DNA of 64,000 bases from an uncultured Planctomycetota bacterium (GTDB lineage: Bacteria > Planctomycetota > Planctomycetia > Pirellulales > Thermoguttaceae), in contig ONJR01000017.1 of assembly GCA_900318195.1 (NCBI GenBank), positions 1-64,000 of the forward strand. Direction: 5' to 3'. The position numbers and the translations under genes are program-made. The first letter of the stretch is position 1; each line of letters begins with the position of its first letter. Of this stretch, positions 44,000 through 53,294 are shown piece after piece. A model generated the notes under the pieces. The model saw nothing but the letters and a program-made list of their open reading frames with translations, was not told the origin of the DNA and did not search any database.

Positions 44000-45877
44000 A
44001 TGACGCAACCGTATTTTTTTGACACGAAATTAAGACGCTCCGTTGAAAGTATGTTGTTGCCGGATATCCGCACGCCGGGTCAATATATAGGAGGCGAGGT
44101 CGGGCAGATCGTCAAACCGGCGGAATCAGTTCAAGCGAGGTTGTGTTTCTGCTTTCCGGACGTCTACTCTATCGGAATGTCGAACATAGCGCTCGCCGTA
44201 CTCTACGACGTCGTTAATAGTCGCGCCGAACTCTCCTGCGAACGCGCCTTCTGCCCAAGTCCAGACTTCGAGACTGCGTTGCGCGACGCCTGTCTGCCGC
44301 TCTATTCGCTCGAGACCTTTACCCCGCTCAATGCGTTCGACGTCGTCGGCTTCACATTACAGTACGAGCTATGTTACACGAGCGTCCTAACGATGCTTGA
44401 CCTCGGAGGAATTCCCATTAGGCGCGAAGAACGCGGAGTCGACGCGCCGCTCGTCGTCGCGGGGGGACCGGCGTCAAGCAATCCCGAGCCTATGGCGGAC
44501 TTTATCGACGTCTTCCTGTTAGGAGACGGCGAAGAATCGTTGCCGCAAGCGTTGCAATTATGGGCGCAACTCAAAGAGCAATACGGCGTCAAACGCGCGC
44601 TACATTCCGAAAATGGCAAATTCGATCGTCAAGAGCTCCCGATCGAACGCGCCAAGGCTATCCGACGCGAAATGATTCTAGAGCTCGTCAAACGCATACC
44701 AAGCGCGTACGCGCCCGAATTCTATCGCGTGGAATACGACGCAACTGGGCGCGCTAAACGACCGCGACCGATTATAGACGACGTCAACGAGTATATTCAC
44801 TCAGCGATCGTGCGCGATCTCAACGCGTTCCCGCCCCCGAAGCGACCGCTCATTCCGCTCATCGAAAGCGTACAGGATCGAATCTCCGTCGAAATTATGA
44901 GAGGATGCCCTCAGAAATGCAGGTTCTGTCAGAGCACGCAACTTAAACGTCCCATAAGGACGCGATCCGTCGACCTCATAATCGAAACGATTCGTGAAGC
45001 AAGCGCGAACACAGGCGTGGACGAGGCGACCTTGCTGTCCCTTTCGTCGAGCGAATACCCCAAATTCGAGGACGCGCTCGCGCGCATCAGCGGCGCGCTC
45101 GCTCCCTGCGGCGTTTCGCTCGCCGTGCCAAGTTTGCGCGTTAATCATCAACTCAGCTCGGTCGTGCAGGAACTCACAACGGAACGCTCCTCGAGCCTGA
45201 CCGTCGCTCCGGAAGCCGCGCGCGACGAAATGAGGCGCCGAATCGCCAAACGCGTGACGAACGACGACCTATTCGCTGGATGCCGCGCCGCGTTTGAACA
45301 CGGATTCGCGCGCATTAAAATGTACTTCATGTGCGGATTCCCGAAAGAAACAGAAGACGATCTCGTCGGTATCGTGGCGCTAGCTAACGACATTTGTCGG
45401 CTCAGCAAAGAAGTGCGCGGCAAGTGGGCGCAGGTCGTTGCGAACGTCTCGAACTTCGTGCCGAAACCGCACACGCCGCTACAGTGGGAAGCGATGCAAA
45501 CGCGCAAGTATTTCACCGAAGCGCACCGTATTCTGCGTTCGACGCGGCGCGAGCGATCCGTCGAAGTTAAGTACCACGCGCTCAACGTCAGCCTGCTCGA
45601 AGGTCTGCTCACGCGCGGCGATCGACGCGTCGGACGCGTTGTTGAAACCGCGTGGAGATTGGGCGCAAGACTCGATCCATGGCACGAACATTTCAACCCT
45701 GAAATTTGGGAGCGCGCAATCGCGCAACATAACCTTGACGTCGACCTCATTGCGCACACGCCTTACTCGCTCGACGCCGAGTTGCCATGGGATCACATCG
45801 TGCTGTTCAATAGTAAAGAGCTCCTCAAAAAGGAACACGCGCTCAGCGAGCGCCTCCAATTCACCGAACTCGGATAG
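44000..45877 (+). CDS. radical SAM protein with N-terminal B12-binding-like domain
   Basis: A 625-aa protein of the broadly conserved uncharacterised radical-SAM family with a B12-binding-like N-terminal part. The N-terminal half has the Rossmann-like FPDVYSIGMSNIALAVLYD and GGPASSNPEPMADFIDVFLLGDGEE. The cluster motif C-x3-C-x2-C is in MRGCPQKCRFCQST (about residue 305), followed by SLSSSEYP and LTVAPEAARDEMRRRI. The full-length family member often continues into a tRNA-modification-like DUF2344 domain, which is absent here. The function is not established. It starts its own transcript and the phosphoesterases follow. Confidence 0.82.
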   Translation: MTQPYFFDTKLRRSVESMLLPDIRTPGQYIGGEVGQIVKPAESVQARLCFCFPDVYSIGMSNIALAVLYDVVNSRAELSCERAFCPSPDFETALRDACLPLYSLETFTPLNAFDVVGFTLQYELCYTSVLTMLDLGGIPIRREERGVDAPLVVAGGPASSNPEPMADFIDVFLLGDGEESLPQALQLWAQLKEQYGVKRALHSENGKFDRQELPIERAKAIRREMILELVKRIPSAYAPEFYRVEYDATGRAKRPRPIIDDVNEYIHSAIVRDLNAFPPPKRPLIPLIESVQDRISVEIMRGCPQKCRFCQSTQLKRPIRTRSVDLIIETIREASANTGVDEATLLSLSSSEYPKFEDALARISGALAPCGVSLAVPSLRVNHQLSSVVQELTTERSSSLTVAPEAARDEMRRRIAKRVTNDDLFAGCRAAFEHGFARIKMYFMCGFPKETEDDLVGIVALANDICRLSKEVRGKWAQVVANVSNFVPKPHTPLQWEAMQTRKYFTEAHRILRSTRRERSVEVKYHALNVSLLEGLLTRGDRRVGRVVETAWRLGARLDPWHEHFNPEIWERAIAQHNLDVDLIAHTPYSLDAELPWDHIVLFNSKELLKKEHALSERLQFTELG

Positions 45878-45945
45878 CTCCGTTTCGCCGCGCAGTAAAC
45901 GAGCTACGCCAACCGTCGACTATGCCGACAAGGAGTCAATGAGAA

Positions 45946-46998
45946 ATGACGCAATCGAATCTTTCACGCCGACAATTCTTTAGCGCTTCTGCCCTCGCCG
46001 CAACAACCTTCGCGACCGCTAATTTGCGCGGGCAGGACGCGCGCGCAAATTGCGCCTCCAGCTACGAACAATATTCCTACGCGTCCGACGGAAAAACCGC
46101 CAAGATTTTCTCGTCCGCTATCTCGGAACCAGTCAATATTCTCCAAATCTCAGACTCGCACCTCTTCCTAGACGACGCGCGAGGAGAAGAGTACAAACAG
46201 TTCTCAGATCGTATGGCAAAGGCGTACAATCACACCAAACGCGCAACCGACGGAAAGGAAACTAACCCGACGGAAATGTTCCAGGAAATTACGTCAAACG
46301 CCGCAAAACAGGATTACGACGCCATAACGCTCACCGGAGATATTGTTAGTTTTCCGTCGGCGGCGGGCGTCGATTTCGCAAAAGAACAACTCGAAGCTAC
46401 AGGCGTCCCATACTTCTACACGAGCGGCAATCACGACTGGCATTTCGAGGGAATGGAAGGTTCCGAAAAGGAACTTCGCGACGAATGGATTCAAAAAAGG
46501 CTCAAGCCGCTCTACCCTGACGGCGTCAACCCGTTGTGCTATTCGAGAATCGTCAACGGCGTCAACCTACTCATGGTCGACGACTCAATCTACGAAATTT
46601 TGCCCGAACAACTCGATTTCATACGCCAAGAGCTCGCCAAGAACATCCCGACCCTCGTCTTTATGCACATTCCGCTATACGCGCCGGGACGAAGCGTCGG
46701 GTACGGCGTCGGACACCCAGACTGGAACGCCGCTCACGATCGCAACATGATCGTCGAACGACGTCGGCAGTGGCCCGAAGCAGGACATACCGCCGTTACT
46801 TATTCGTTCCGCGACGAATTGCTCGCCGCTCAGAATATGCTCGGCGTCTTCACCGGGCACATCCACCAGAACACGCTCGATCTCGTGAACGGCAAGCCGT
46901 CAAATGTCGTTCGAGCCGCTTACGACGGTTCCACGCTACGCATAGAACTGCGTCCTTTCCCTAAGCGTCCGGAACAGCGTAAGACGCCGACCCGCTAA
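45946..46998 (+). CDS. Tat-exported metallophosphoesterase (copy 1)
   Basis: A 350-aa calcineurin-like phosphoesterase. The twin-arginine signal SRRQFFSASALAA opens the protein. The metal sites appear in order: ILQISDSHLF, LTGDIVSF, SGNHDWHFEG, FMHIPLY, TGHIHQN. The first motif is DSH where DxH is the rule. AAGGAG ten bases before the ATG supports the start. It is a tandem duplicate of the next gene, with long identical stretches. It probably hydrolyses phosphodiesters or phosphomonoesters in the periplasm; the substrate is unknown. Confidence 0.87.
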   Translation: MTQSNLSRRQFFSASALAATTFATANLRGQDARANCASSYEQYSYASDGKTAKIFSSAISEPVNILQISDSHLFLDDARGEEYKQFSDRMAKAYNHTKRATDGKETNPTEMFQEITSNAAKQDYDAITLTGDIVSFPSAAGVDFAKEQLEATGVPYFYTSGNHDWHFEGMEGSEKELRDEWIQKRLKPLYPDGVNPLCYSRIVNGVNLLMVDDSIYEILPEQLDFIRQELAKNIPTLVFMHIPLYAPGRSVGYGVGHPDWNAAHDRNMIVERRRQWPEAGHTAVTYSFRDELLAAQNMLGVFTGHIHQNTLDLVNGKPSNVVRAAYDGSTLRIELRPFPKRPEQRKTPTR

Positions 46999-47094
46999 AC
47001 CGCAGACGATTAGCGCCATAGTCTCATTGAGATTCCATTTTGCGTTTTGTTCCTATTCGGACGCCATCTCATTCGTTTTTACAAGGATCCAATT

Positions 47095-48162
47095 ATGACG
47101 CGCCCACTACTTTCACGTCGTCAATTCTTCTGCGCCGCAACAGCCGCAACTGCGCTCGGCGCGGCGAATTACTCTAAAGCCGACCCTGTTATCCTCGAGC
47201 CTAAACCTAGTTTTGAACAATTCTCGTTCGCGTGCGACGGCAGGACGGCGAAAATATATTCGTCCGCTATTACGGAACAGATCAATATTCTGCAAATCTC
47301 CGACTCACACCTCTATCTCGAAGACGATCGCGACAGGGAGTTCCAAGAGTTTTCCGCAAGAATGGCAAAGGCGTACAACCACACCAAGCGCTTTAGTGAC
47401 GGAAAAGACACTAACCCGACGGAAATGTTCGCCGAAATCGCGCAAAACGTGAAGAGGCAAGATTACGACGCGCTAGCGCTAACGGGCGATATCGTTAGCT
47501 TCCCGTCCCAACTCGCCGTCGAATTCGTCAAGGAAAAACTGGAATCGACCGAAACGCCGTACTATTACACTTGCGGCAACCACGACTGGCATTACGAAGG
47601 ACTGCCTGGAACAGAAAAAGAACTGCGCGACGACTGGATCGAAAAGAGGCTCAAGCCGCTCTATCCCGACGGCGTCGATCCACTCGCGTACTCGCGCGTC
47701 GTTAAAGGCGTCAACCTCCTCTTCATCGACGACTCGACCAATGAGATTCTGCCGAAACAGTTAGATTTCCTCAAAAAAGAACTCGCCAAAGAGCTACCTA
47801 CCCTTGTATTCCTGCACATACCGCTCTTCGCGCCAGAACGCGACCTCGACTATGCAATCGGGCACCCGGATTTCAACGCCGAACACGACCGATACTGGGA
47901 AAGCGAACGGCGACCGCGATGGTCGGCTGAGGGACATACCTCGGTTACCTACGAATTTCGAGACGCTATTATTAACGCGCCCAACACGCTCGGCGTTTTT
48001 GCCGGACACGTGCATGGAACTTCACTCGACCTTATCAACGGAACGCCGTCGAACGTCGTGCGCGCCGCTTACGACGGTTCGACTCTGCGCATTGAACTGC
48101 GCCCGTTCCCCAAACGCCCGACCCCGCGAGACCGCGTCATGAACAATGTCAACGCGAAATGA
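47095..48162 (+). CDS. Tat-exported metallophosphoesterase (copy 2)
   Basis: A 355-aa paralogue of the gene just upstream, with the same order of metal motifs (ILQISDSHLY, LTGDIVSF, CGNHDWHYEG, FLHIPLF, AGHVHGT) and a Tat signal SRRQFFCAATAATAL. The C-terminal segment SNVVRAAYDGSTLRIELRPF is identical in both. The ATG at 47095 has AAGGAT before it; the longer frame to 47047 lies upstream of the ribosome site. Gene duplication with moderate divergence suggests related but distinct substrates. Confidence 0.87.
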   Translation: MTRPLLSRRQFFCAATAATALGAANYSKADPVILEPKPSFEQFSFACDGRTAKIYSSAITEQINILQISDSHLYLEDDRDREFQEFSARMAKAYNHTKRFSDGKDTNPTEMFAEIAQNVKRQDYDALALTGDIVSFPSQLAVEFVKEKLESTETPYYYTCGNHDWHYEGLPGTEKELRDDWIEKRLKPLYPDGVDPLAYSRVVKGVNLLFIDDSTNEILPKQLDFLKKELAKELPTLVFLHIPLFAPERDLDYAIGHPDFNAEHDRYWESERRPRWSAEGHTSVTYEFRDAIINAPNTLGVFAGHVHGTSLDLINGTPSNVVRAAYDGSTLRIELRPFPKRPTPRDRVMNNVNAK

Positions 48163-48283
48163 CGGTGGAGCTAACTACACCTCTTACAATCATTACATCC
48201 GTTATAATCAAAAAAAATCAATCAATCTGGGAAAATTCGTCCCTTTTTTGGAAATATAGGATGAAAGCGCGTTCACCCTTGAC

Positions 48284-48289
48284 TATAAT
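48284..48289 (+). promoter_or_regulatory. -10 element for the structured RNA / coiled-coil gene
   Basis: A perfect TATAAT just before the 5' arm of the long hairpin. The -35 17 bp upstream (ATGAAA) is poor. Confidence 0.45.
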
Positions 48290-48397
48290 GGAAAGGGCTT
48301 GTTGTAGACGCGTAGTCGTTTCGGTTCGGCAGCGCGCGGAGGAGCGTTCTCAAAGCGCGCGCTTGAAATGGAACGCCTCCGGAAAAGCCCTTCCATT
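48287..48397 (+). ncRNA. candidate structured RNA or leader
   Basis: AATGGAAAGGGCTT (48287-48300) pairs with AAGCCCTTCCATT (48385-48397), 13 bp with one bulge, enclosing about 85 nt. Inside, GGAG-GA-GCGTTC pairs with GAACGC-CTCC and a TCAA/TTGA stem lies within. The -10 element places the start at or near GGGCTT. It is either a small RNA of about 105 nt or the 5' leader of the gene at 48463. It is not SRP RNA, as the GGAAGGAAGCAGCC-type loop is missing. The remaining bases of the 300-base gap show nothing else. Confidence 0.45.
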
Positions 48398-48462
48398 GCT
48401 AGCATAAAAATAACAACCGTCAGAACGACGAGTCGTTCTTTCGATTAAAGGAGACGTTCCTA

Positions 48463-49302
48463 ATGAACTTAGTGGGAAAAATATTCGTCGGTATCATTGC
48501 GTTGATGAGCGTCGTCTGTCTGACGGTCTCCGCTATGTCCTTTGCCTCGCACCATAATTGGAAGGCTAAGAGCGATGAGTTAAAAGCGAAACTCGACGAA
48601 GTCGAAGCTCAGAAGAAGCAACTCAACGAGCAGAAGGCGGAACTCAATGCCAAAATCGCCGCTGAGTCGCAAGCGTACGTTCAAGCGATTGAAGCGCTCA
48701 AAACGAAGGCGGACGACCTTGAAAAGCAAAATGAACAGCTGACCGCCACCAATAAGGGATTCCAAGAAGAAATCGCCGCGAAAGAGAACATTATCATAGC
48801 GAACAACGAACTCATCGCCGATTATCGCGCTGAGCTCGAAACCACCAGCAAGAACCTTGCCGAAGCGACGCAGGCGCGCGGGTCTTATCTCCAACAGCTT
48901 GCGCAGGCGGTCGAACAACTCCACGAGAGTTCAACGCAGTACGGCGATCTGAGCGAGAAGACAGAAGCGTTGGAGAAACTGCTCGACGAAATGATCGGCA
49001 TTCTCAATAAAAACGGTATGTCGACCGATCCCAACGATTATAGCGAACTGCCGCAATTCGCATGTGAGGGCACGATTCAAAACGTTAGTAAGGATTACGA
49101 CGGAATGTTGCTTATTACGATCGGTTCAGACGACGGACTAGCAGAAAATAATCGTCTCGACGTTCGCCGCGGCGATTCCTATCTCGGCAAGATAGAGGTC
49201 GTTTCTGTCGAACCAAATCGCGCCGTGTGCAGGGTTCTACCCGAGTATCGTCAGGGCGTCATGATGGAAGGAGACAGCGTTTATGCCGCGAAAGTCAACT
49301 AG
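48463..49302 (+). CDS. membrane-anchored coiled-coil protein
   Basis: A 279-aa protein of unknown function. An N-terminal membrane helix (VGIIALMSVVCLTVSAMSFA) is followed by a coiled coil (about residues 30-180, KAKSDELKAKLDEVEAQKKQ and so on), then a small beta-domain with MLLITIGSDDGLAENNRLDV and GDSYLGKIEVVSVEPNRAVC, which resembles the C-terminal part of MreC-like proteins. AAAGGAG before the ATG is a strong start. It overlaps the next gene by 20 bases. It may bridge the inner membrane and the cell wall. Confidence 0.7.
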   Translation: MNLVGKIFVGIIALMSVVCLTVSAMSFASHHNWKAKSDELKAKLDEVEAQKKQLNEQKAELNAKIAAESQAYVQAIEALKTKADDLEKQNEQLTATNKGFQEEIAAKENIIIANNELIADYRAELETTSKNLAEATQARGSYLQQLAQAVEQLHESSTQYGDLSEKTEALEKLLDEMIGILNKNGMSTDPNDYSELPQFACEGTIQNVSKDYDGMLLITIGSDDGLAENNRLDVRRGDSYLGKIEVVSVEPNRAVCRVLPEYRQGVMMEGDSVYAAKVN

Positions 49303-49540
49303 CAACGATCTGTCGTCCGACGCCTTTACCGAAGGATTTGACAATTCCACAACGCTAGGCTCCTCGGACCTGTTTGGTCCGAGCGACTCACAAGCGTTCG
49401 ACTCTCCCGCCGCGAGCGTAGGAAAGCCCGCAAAGCAGAAGGCGCCGAAGGACGTCTACACGCTCGTACTGCTACTGAGCTTTTTATTCTTCGTCGCCGC
49501 CTCAGTACTCCTCTACCTCGATCTCGCGTCCTATAAATAA
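49283..49540 (+). CDS. small C-terminally anchored membrane protein
   Basis: An 85-aa protein: a Ser/Asp-rich N-terminal 50 residues, then a single membrane helix VLLLSFLFFVAASVLLYLDL ending in a short tail. It starts 20 bases before the end of the coiled-coil gene and is thus translationally coupled to it; the two probably act together. A strong terminator follows. Function unknown. Confidence 0.7.
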   Translation: MPRKSTSNDLSSDAFTEGFDNSTTLGSSDLFGPSDSQAFDSPAASVGKPAKQKAPKDVYTLVLLLSFLFFVAASVLLYLDLASYK

Positions 49541-49590
49541 AACGCGATCTCGAACCGGATAGGGGTCGCACGAAGATTATCCGTTCATAC

Positions 49591-49620
49591 GCGCCGTCTC
49601 CTAGGGGGCGGCGCTTTTTT
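49591..49620 (+). terminator. terminator of the coiled-coil pair
   Basis: A 10-bp stem GCGCCGTCTC/GGGGCGGCGC (with G-T pairs), CTAG loop, directly followed by TTTTTT. A clear intrinsic terminator. Confidence 0.88.
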
Positions 49621-49834
49621 ATTGTGCGCGACGTAGCGATCGTACGTTCGAGTGTGCGACATAGACTGACGCTCTTGCTAAAAGACGCGTAAAAAAATAA
49701 CTCAGACCTTTTAAATCTATTAAAAAAGCGTAAAATAGAGAGGTCGAGCCGGTCCGATTATCGCGTCGGCAGGCGCGACGCTCCGTCGAAATTATTCCGT
49801 TACGTGTAGAATGATTCATATATAGGCGTTTGAA

Positions 49835-50527
49835 ATGGATAGCAGAACAGCCATTCTCAATAGTGTCAAAGACGCGTTACGCGACCTTGACGCCTCCAAT
49901 ATGGTCGAACCGGAACTGCCGCTCATCTGGGAAGTTAAAGGACTCGCTCCGCAAGAGCTTGCCGATACTTTTGCGCAAAATCTCAAGTCGGTCGCAGGAG
50001 AGGCGTTCCTGTGCGATAGTCTAAACGACGCCGCGCAAAAGATTGCAGACGCGCTCAAGCAAATTGCCGAATCGAACGGTAAAAATGCGCCTCATATGCT
50101 GGGCGTGTATCCAAACGAACTCACCCAGCAGATTGCAAATCAGCTTCCGCAAGACCTTTGGAAGATTCTCAATACCCCGGAAGAGCCCAAAGTCGACCCG
50201 AAAGATTACGAACCAATGACCGCCAGTCTGATTGCGCCGCTCGCATTGCTCGCCGACACGGGTTCGTGCGTCGCGGAGGGACGGTCCGCGTTTGAACGTT
50301 TACTCTTTTACCTCTCGCCCGCGTGCCTCGTTATCGCGCGCGCTAGTCAGTTGCGCGAGAATTTGCCGCACGCATGGTCGGAAATAGCTGCGAAACTCAC
50401 GCCGGAACAACATGGCGAAATCGCGATTATCACAGGTCCAAGCCGTACCGCAGATATTGAAAAGAAGCTCGTACTTGGCGTTCACGGTCCCCAAAAGCTA
50501 CTAGTATTCATTATCATGAACGAATAG
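49835..50527 (+). CDS. LUD-domain protein (LutC/YkgG-like)
   Basis: A 230-aa protein with the LUD signature ITGPSRTADIEKKLVLGVHG near the end. An ATLADTGS-like segment is seen earlier as LALLADTGSCV. LutC acts with LutAB in L-lactate oxidation, but lutA and lutB are not neighbours, so the role is unclear. The gap 49541-49834 holds the terminator above and an AT-rich stretch without a clear promoter. Confidence 0.83.
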   Translation: MDSRTAILNSVKDALRDLDASNMVEPELPLIWEVKGLAPQELADTFAQNLKSVAGEAFLCDSLNDAAQKIADALKQIAESNGKNAPHMLGVYPNELTQQIANQLPQDLWKILNTPEEPKVDPKDYEPMTASLIAPLALLADTGSCVAEGRSAFERLLFYLSPACLVIARASQLRENLPHAWSEIAAKLTPEQHGEIAIITGPSRTADIEKKLVLGVHGPQKLLVFIIMNE

Positions 50528-50553
50528 TCCGTCGCGCAGTAGAGAGCCTCGTT

Positions 50554-51210
50554 ATGAAACTATCCGATCTCGTTTTCAAATCCTTCGTACTGTCAGACTT
50601 CGATGAAAACTGCTACGTCGTGCATATACGCGGCGCTAAGGAGTGCGTCGTGGTCGATCCCGGACCGGACGCTGGAGTCGTTCTCGAATATCTGCGCGCA
50701 AATGCGCTCGTACCCGTTGCGGTATTGATAACGCACGGGCATTGCGATCACTTTGCGGGACTATCGGAACTTAAAGCGGAATGGTCGGAGGCGAAGGTAT
50801 ACGTCGGTGAAAACGAAGCGTACAAGCTCAGCGATCCCGTTGCGAATCTCTCAGCTCCCTTCGGATTTCCACACGTCCAGAGCGAGTACGAAGTTACGCT
50901 TCGAGACGGCGAAGAATTCACCGTCGCTAATTTGACCTTTAAGACGCTTGAAACGCCCGGACATTCGGTCGGGCACGTCCTGTACCAGCTCACGCTCGAG
51001 GACGCAATTATCGTCTTCTGCGGCGATCTCGTCTTTAAAAACGCCGTCGGACGCGCCGATTTTGCCGACGGCGATCACATGGCGCTCTTTGACTCCATTA
51101 AGTCAAAGTTACTCACGTTGCCAGACTCGACTTACCTCTTACCGGGGCACGGTTCCAGTACGACGGTTGGTCGCGAAAGGTTGGAAAATCCCTTTTTGCG
51201 TAAATTATAA
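50554..51210 (+). CDS. MBL-fold hydrolase (glyoxalase II-like)
   Basis: A 218-aa metallo-beta-lactamase fold protein. The zinc motif THGHCDHFAGL is HxHxDH, later zinc ligands lie in TPGHSVGHV, FCGDLVF and LPGHGSSTTVGRE. The sequence fits the small bacterial glyoxalase II-like group that hydrolyses thioesters, though the exact substrate is unknown. It follows the LUD gene by 26 bases and is probably co-transcribed with it. Confidence 0.88.
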   Translation: MKLSDLVFKSFVLSDFDENCYVVHIRGAKECVVVDPGPDAGVVLEYLRANALVPVAVLITHGHCDHFAGLSELKAEWSEAKVYVGENEAYKLSDPVANLSAPFGFPHVQSEYEVTLRDGEEFTVANLTFKTLETPGHSVGHVLYQLTLEDAIIVFCGDLVFKNAVGRADFADGDHMALFDSIKSKLLTLPDSTYLLPGHGSSTTVGRERLENPFLRKL

Positions 51211-51276
51211 CTGAACGCATGGAACCGCTAGCCCACAGCCCATGGTTCTTAACGACTTTGGATCACCTAACAACTC

Positions 51277-53217
51277 ATGACGCCTCGTCTGTTTAGAATC
51301 TTCCGATTCCTCGCGTTTCCTGTAGTAAAAGACCACGATTCGAATACGCCCATGCGCAAAAAATTTCTTCGCTGGCTCTTGGTTTATTCCATTGCCGCTT
51401 TTGTCGCCGCGCTCTTATTGTCGCTCACCTTCGAAACGCACTCAATGCGTCGCGAAGTTACTATGATGATCGAAAATAAGATCAAGGAGGCGTATGAGCA
51501 CACACGCGACGCATATCAAACGCTTGAAATTCTCAAACGCCGCTCTGCGGAAGTTGGAAAGACTCGCGCGCGAATCGCCGCGCTCGCGCTTGAATCGCAC
51601 CCAGAAATCATCGGTTCGGACGATCAAAGCGTCAATACGTCGAATCTTGGCGTCCTCGGGCGCGATTTGAGAGTTGACGAAATTGACGTTATCAACGAGC
51701 GTGGCGTCTGCGAGGCTACTTGGCCTGAGAACGCGACGCTCGTCGGATACGACTATCACAACGCGAACCTAGCGCGCGAATTCCTCGCCATAATTGACAA
51801 TCCAACGCTTGAAATCTCTCAAGACATTCGCACGACTGAAGGCGCGCTGACGACGGATCGTTTTCAGTTCTCAGCGGTTCCGCGCAAGGACAAGCCGGGC
51901 TTCGTCGAGGTTGGATTCCGAGCGGTCGAAGTTGAGAAAGCGTACCGACTCGCGGACGTCTCGCGTCACGTCAGTTCAGTCGTCGGATATTCCGGCTTTC
52001 TGAGCGTTTTCGAAAACGGTAAGCAACTTTCAAAGGTCAAACTCGCTGATCTTATCGACATTTCGAAATTGGAGCCAGGTAAGATTGCCACTGAGGTCAT
52101 TGGGGACAAGAAATACCTTCTTTACGGACTACAACGCGAGAATTGGTTTTTCGTTGGCGGCGTGCCGACGTCGGAACTCTTTGCCGCGCGCCGCCTCACG
52201 CTCCTGTTGCTCATAATAACGAACTTCTTTATCTTTCTCGTAATCTTTACGCTCGTCTCAGCGCTTGTTCAGCGACTAATTGTCGACAGCGTTTATGCGA
52301 TCAACTCGTCCCTTGAAAAGATCACTAAGGGTCAACTAGACGAACGTGTACAAGTCGAGACCACCAAGGAGTTTGTCGAACTGTCCAACGGAGTGAACGC
52401 AACGGTAGATTCGCTCAAACAGGTCGTTGAAGAGATTAAACGCCGCAGTCAAGAAGAGCTCGCGCTTGCGAAGAAGATTCAAGAGGCGGCGCTGCCGAAA
52501 CTCGAAAAGCTTTTTACGAAACGCGTGCGCTTTGACGTCTGCGCGCGCAATAAGCCTATGACGAGCGTGGGCGGCGATATGTACGACTTCTTCTTTCTCG
52601 ACGGCAATACGGTTCTCTTTTATGTTGCCGACGTCTCTGGACACGGCGTGCCTGCGTCGCTCGTTATGATGAAGACAATGGCGCTCGTTAAGAACCTTGC
52701 GCTTTCAGGCTATTCGATCGAGAAAGTCGTTGAGACAACCAACTACTACCTCTCGGAAAATAACGATTCGTCTTTCGTTACCGGCTTCTTCTGCAAGCTC
52801 GACCTCCGAACAGGCGTTATGACTTATGTCAACGCAGGACACAACGCGCCCTTTATTTGCCGCGCCAACGGTAAATTCGAGCTCTTTGCCCCTGAGATTA
52901 ATCTAATACTTGGAATCGAACCGGAAGCTCAATACGAGAGCGCAATAACGCAACTTGACCCAGGCGACGTCTTCATACTCTATACCGACGGTATAACGGA
53001 GGCGACGACGCCTAATATGTCGGGATGCTTCGATAACGATCGCGCGCTCGACACGCTCAACGCCGCTTCCGCAAACGCAACTTCAATTGAGTTAGTCGAA
53101 CGGCTCTTTACTGCGGTCGCTCAATTCACGGACAACGCAGAACCGTCGGACGACGAGACCGTCTTGGCGATTAAGATTATCGCGCATCTCGATAAGAGCG
53201 CCGTTCCAGCAAGTTAG
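51277..53217 (+). CDS. membrane sensor PP2C/SpoIIE-type serine phosphatase (copy 1)
   Basis: A 646-aa RsbU-like receptor. TM1 (about 32-50) and TM2 (about 305-325) flank an extracellular sensor that looks like a dCache domain. HAMP (about 330-385) and a coiled linker (EEIKRRSQEELALAKKIQEA) lead to the SpoIIE domain with metal-binding GGDMYDF, ADVSGHG, TDGITEA and DDETVL. It would dephosphorylate an anti-sigma-factor antagonist in a partner-switching cascade. No antagonist is encoded nearby. It is paralogous to the next gene. Confidence 0.88.
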   Translation: MTPRLFRIFRFLAFPVVKDHDSNTPMRKKFLRWLLVYSIAAFVAALLLSLTFETHSMRREVTMMIENKIKEAYEHTRDAYQTLEILKRRSAEVGKTRARIAALALESHPEIIGSDDQSVNTSNLGVLGRDLRVDEIDVINERGVCEATWPENATLVGYDYHNANLAREFLAIIDNPTLEISQDIRTTEGALTTDRFQFSAVPRKDKPGFVEVGFRAVEVEKAYRLADVSRHVSSVVGYSGFLSVFENGKQLSKVKLADLIDISKLEPGKIATEVIGDKKYLLYGLQRENWFFVGGVPTSELFAARRLTLLLLIITNFFIFLVIFTLVSALVQRLIVDSVYAINSSLEKITKGQLDERVQVETTKEFVELSNGVNATVDSLKQVVEEIKRRSQEELALAKKIQEAALPKLEKLFTKRVRFDVCARNKPMTSVGGDMYDFFFLDGNTVLFYVADVSGHGVPASLVMMKTMALVKNLALSGYSIEKVVETTNYYLSENNDSSFVTGFFCKLDLRTGVMTYVNAGHNAPFICRANGKFELFAPEINLILGIEPEAQYESAITQLDPGDVFILYTDGITEATTPNMSGCFDNDRALDTLNAASANATSIELVERLFTAVAQFTDNAEPSDDETVLAIKIIAHLDKSAVPAS

Positions 53218-53294
53218 TATCAGGTTACCAACACGTTGCCGCATTCGCGTCGTCGGCCGCGCGCTTTCGACCGTTTTTATAATTACATCATACC

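Noticed and set aside
48287..48397. SRP (4.5S) RNA.
   Set aside because: The conserved GGAAGGAAGCAGCC-type apical loop is missing, although length and hairpin shape are similar.
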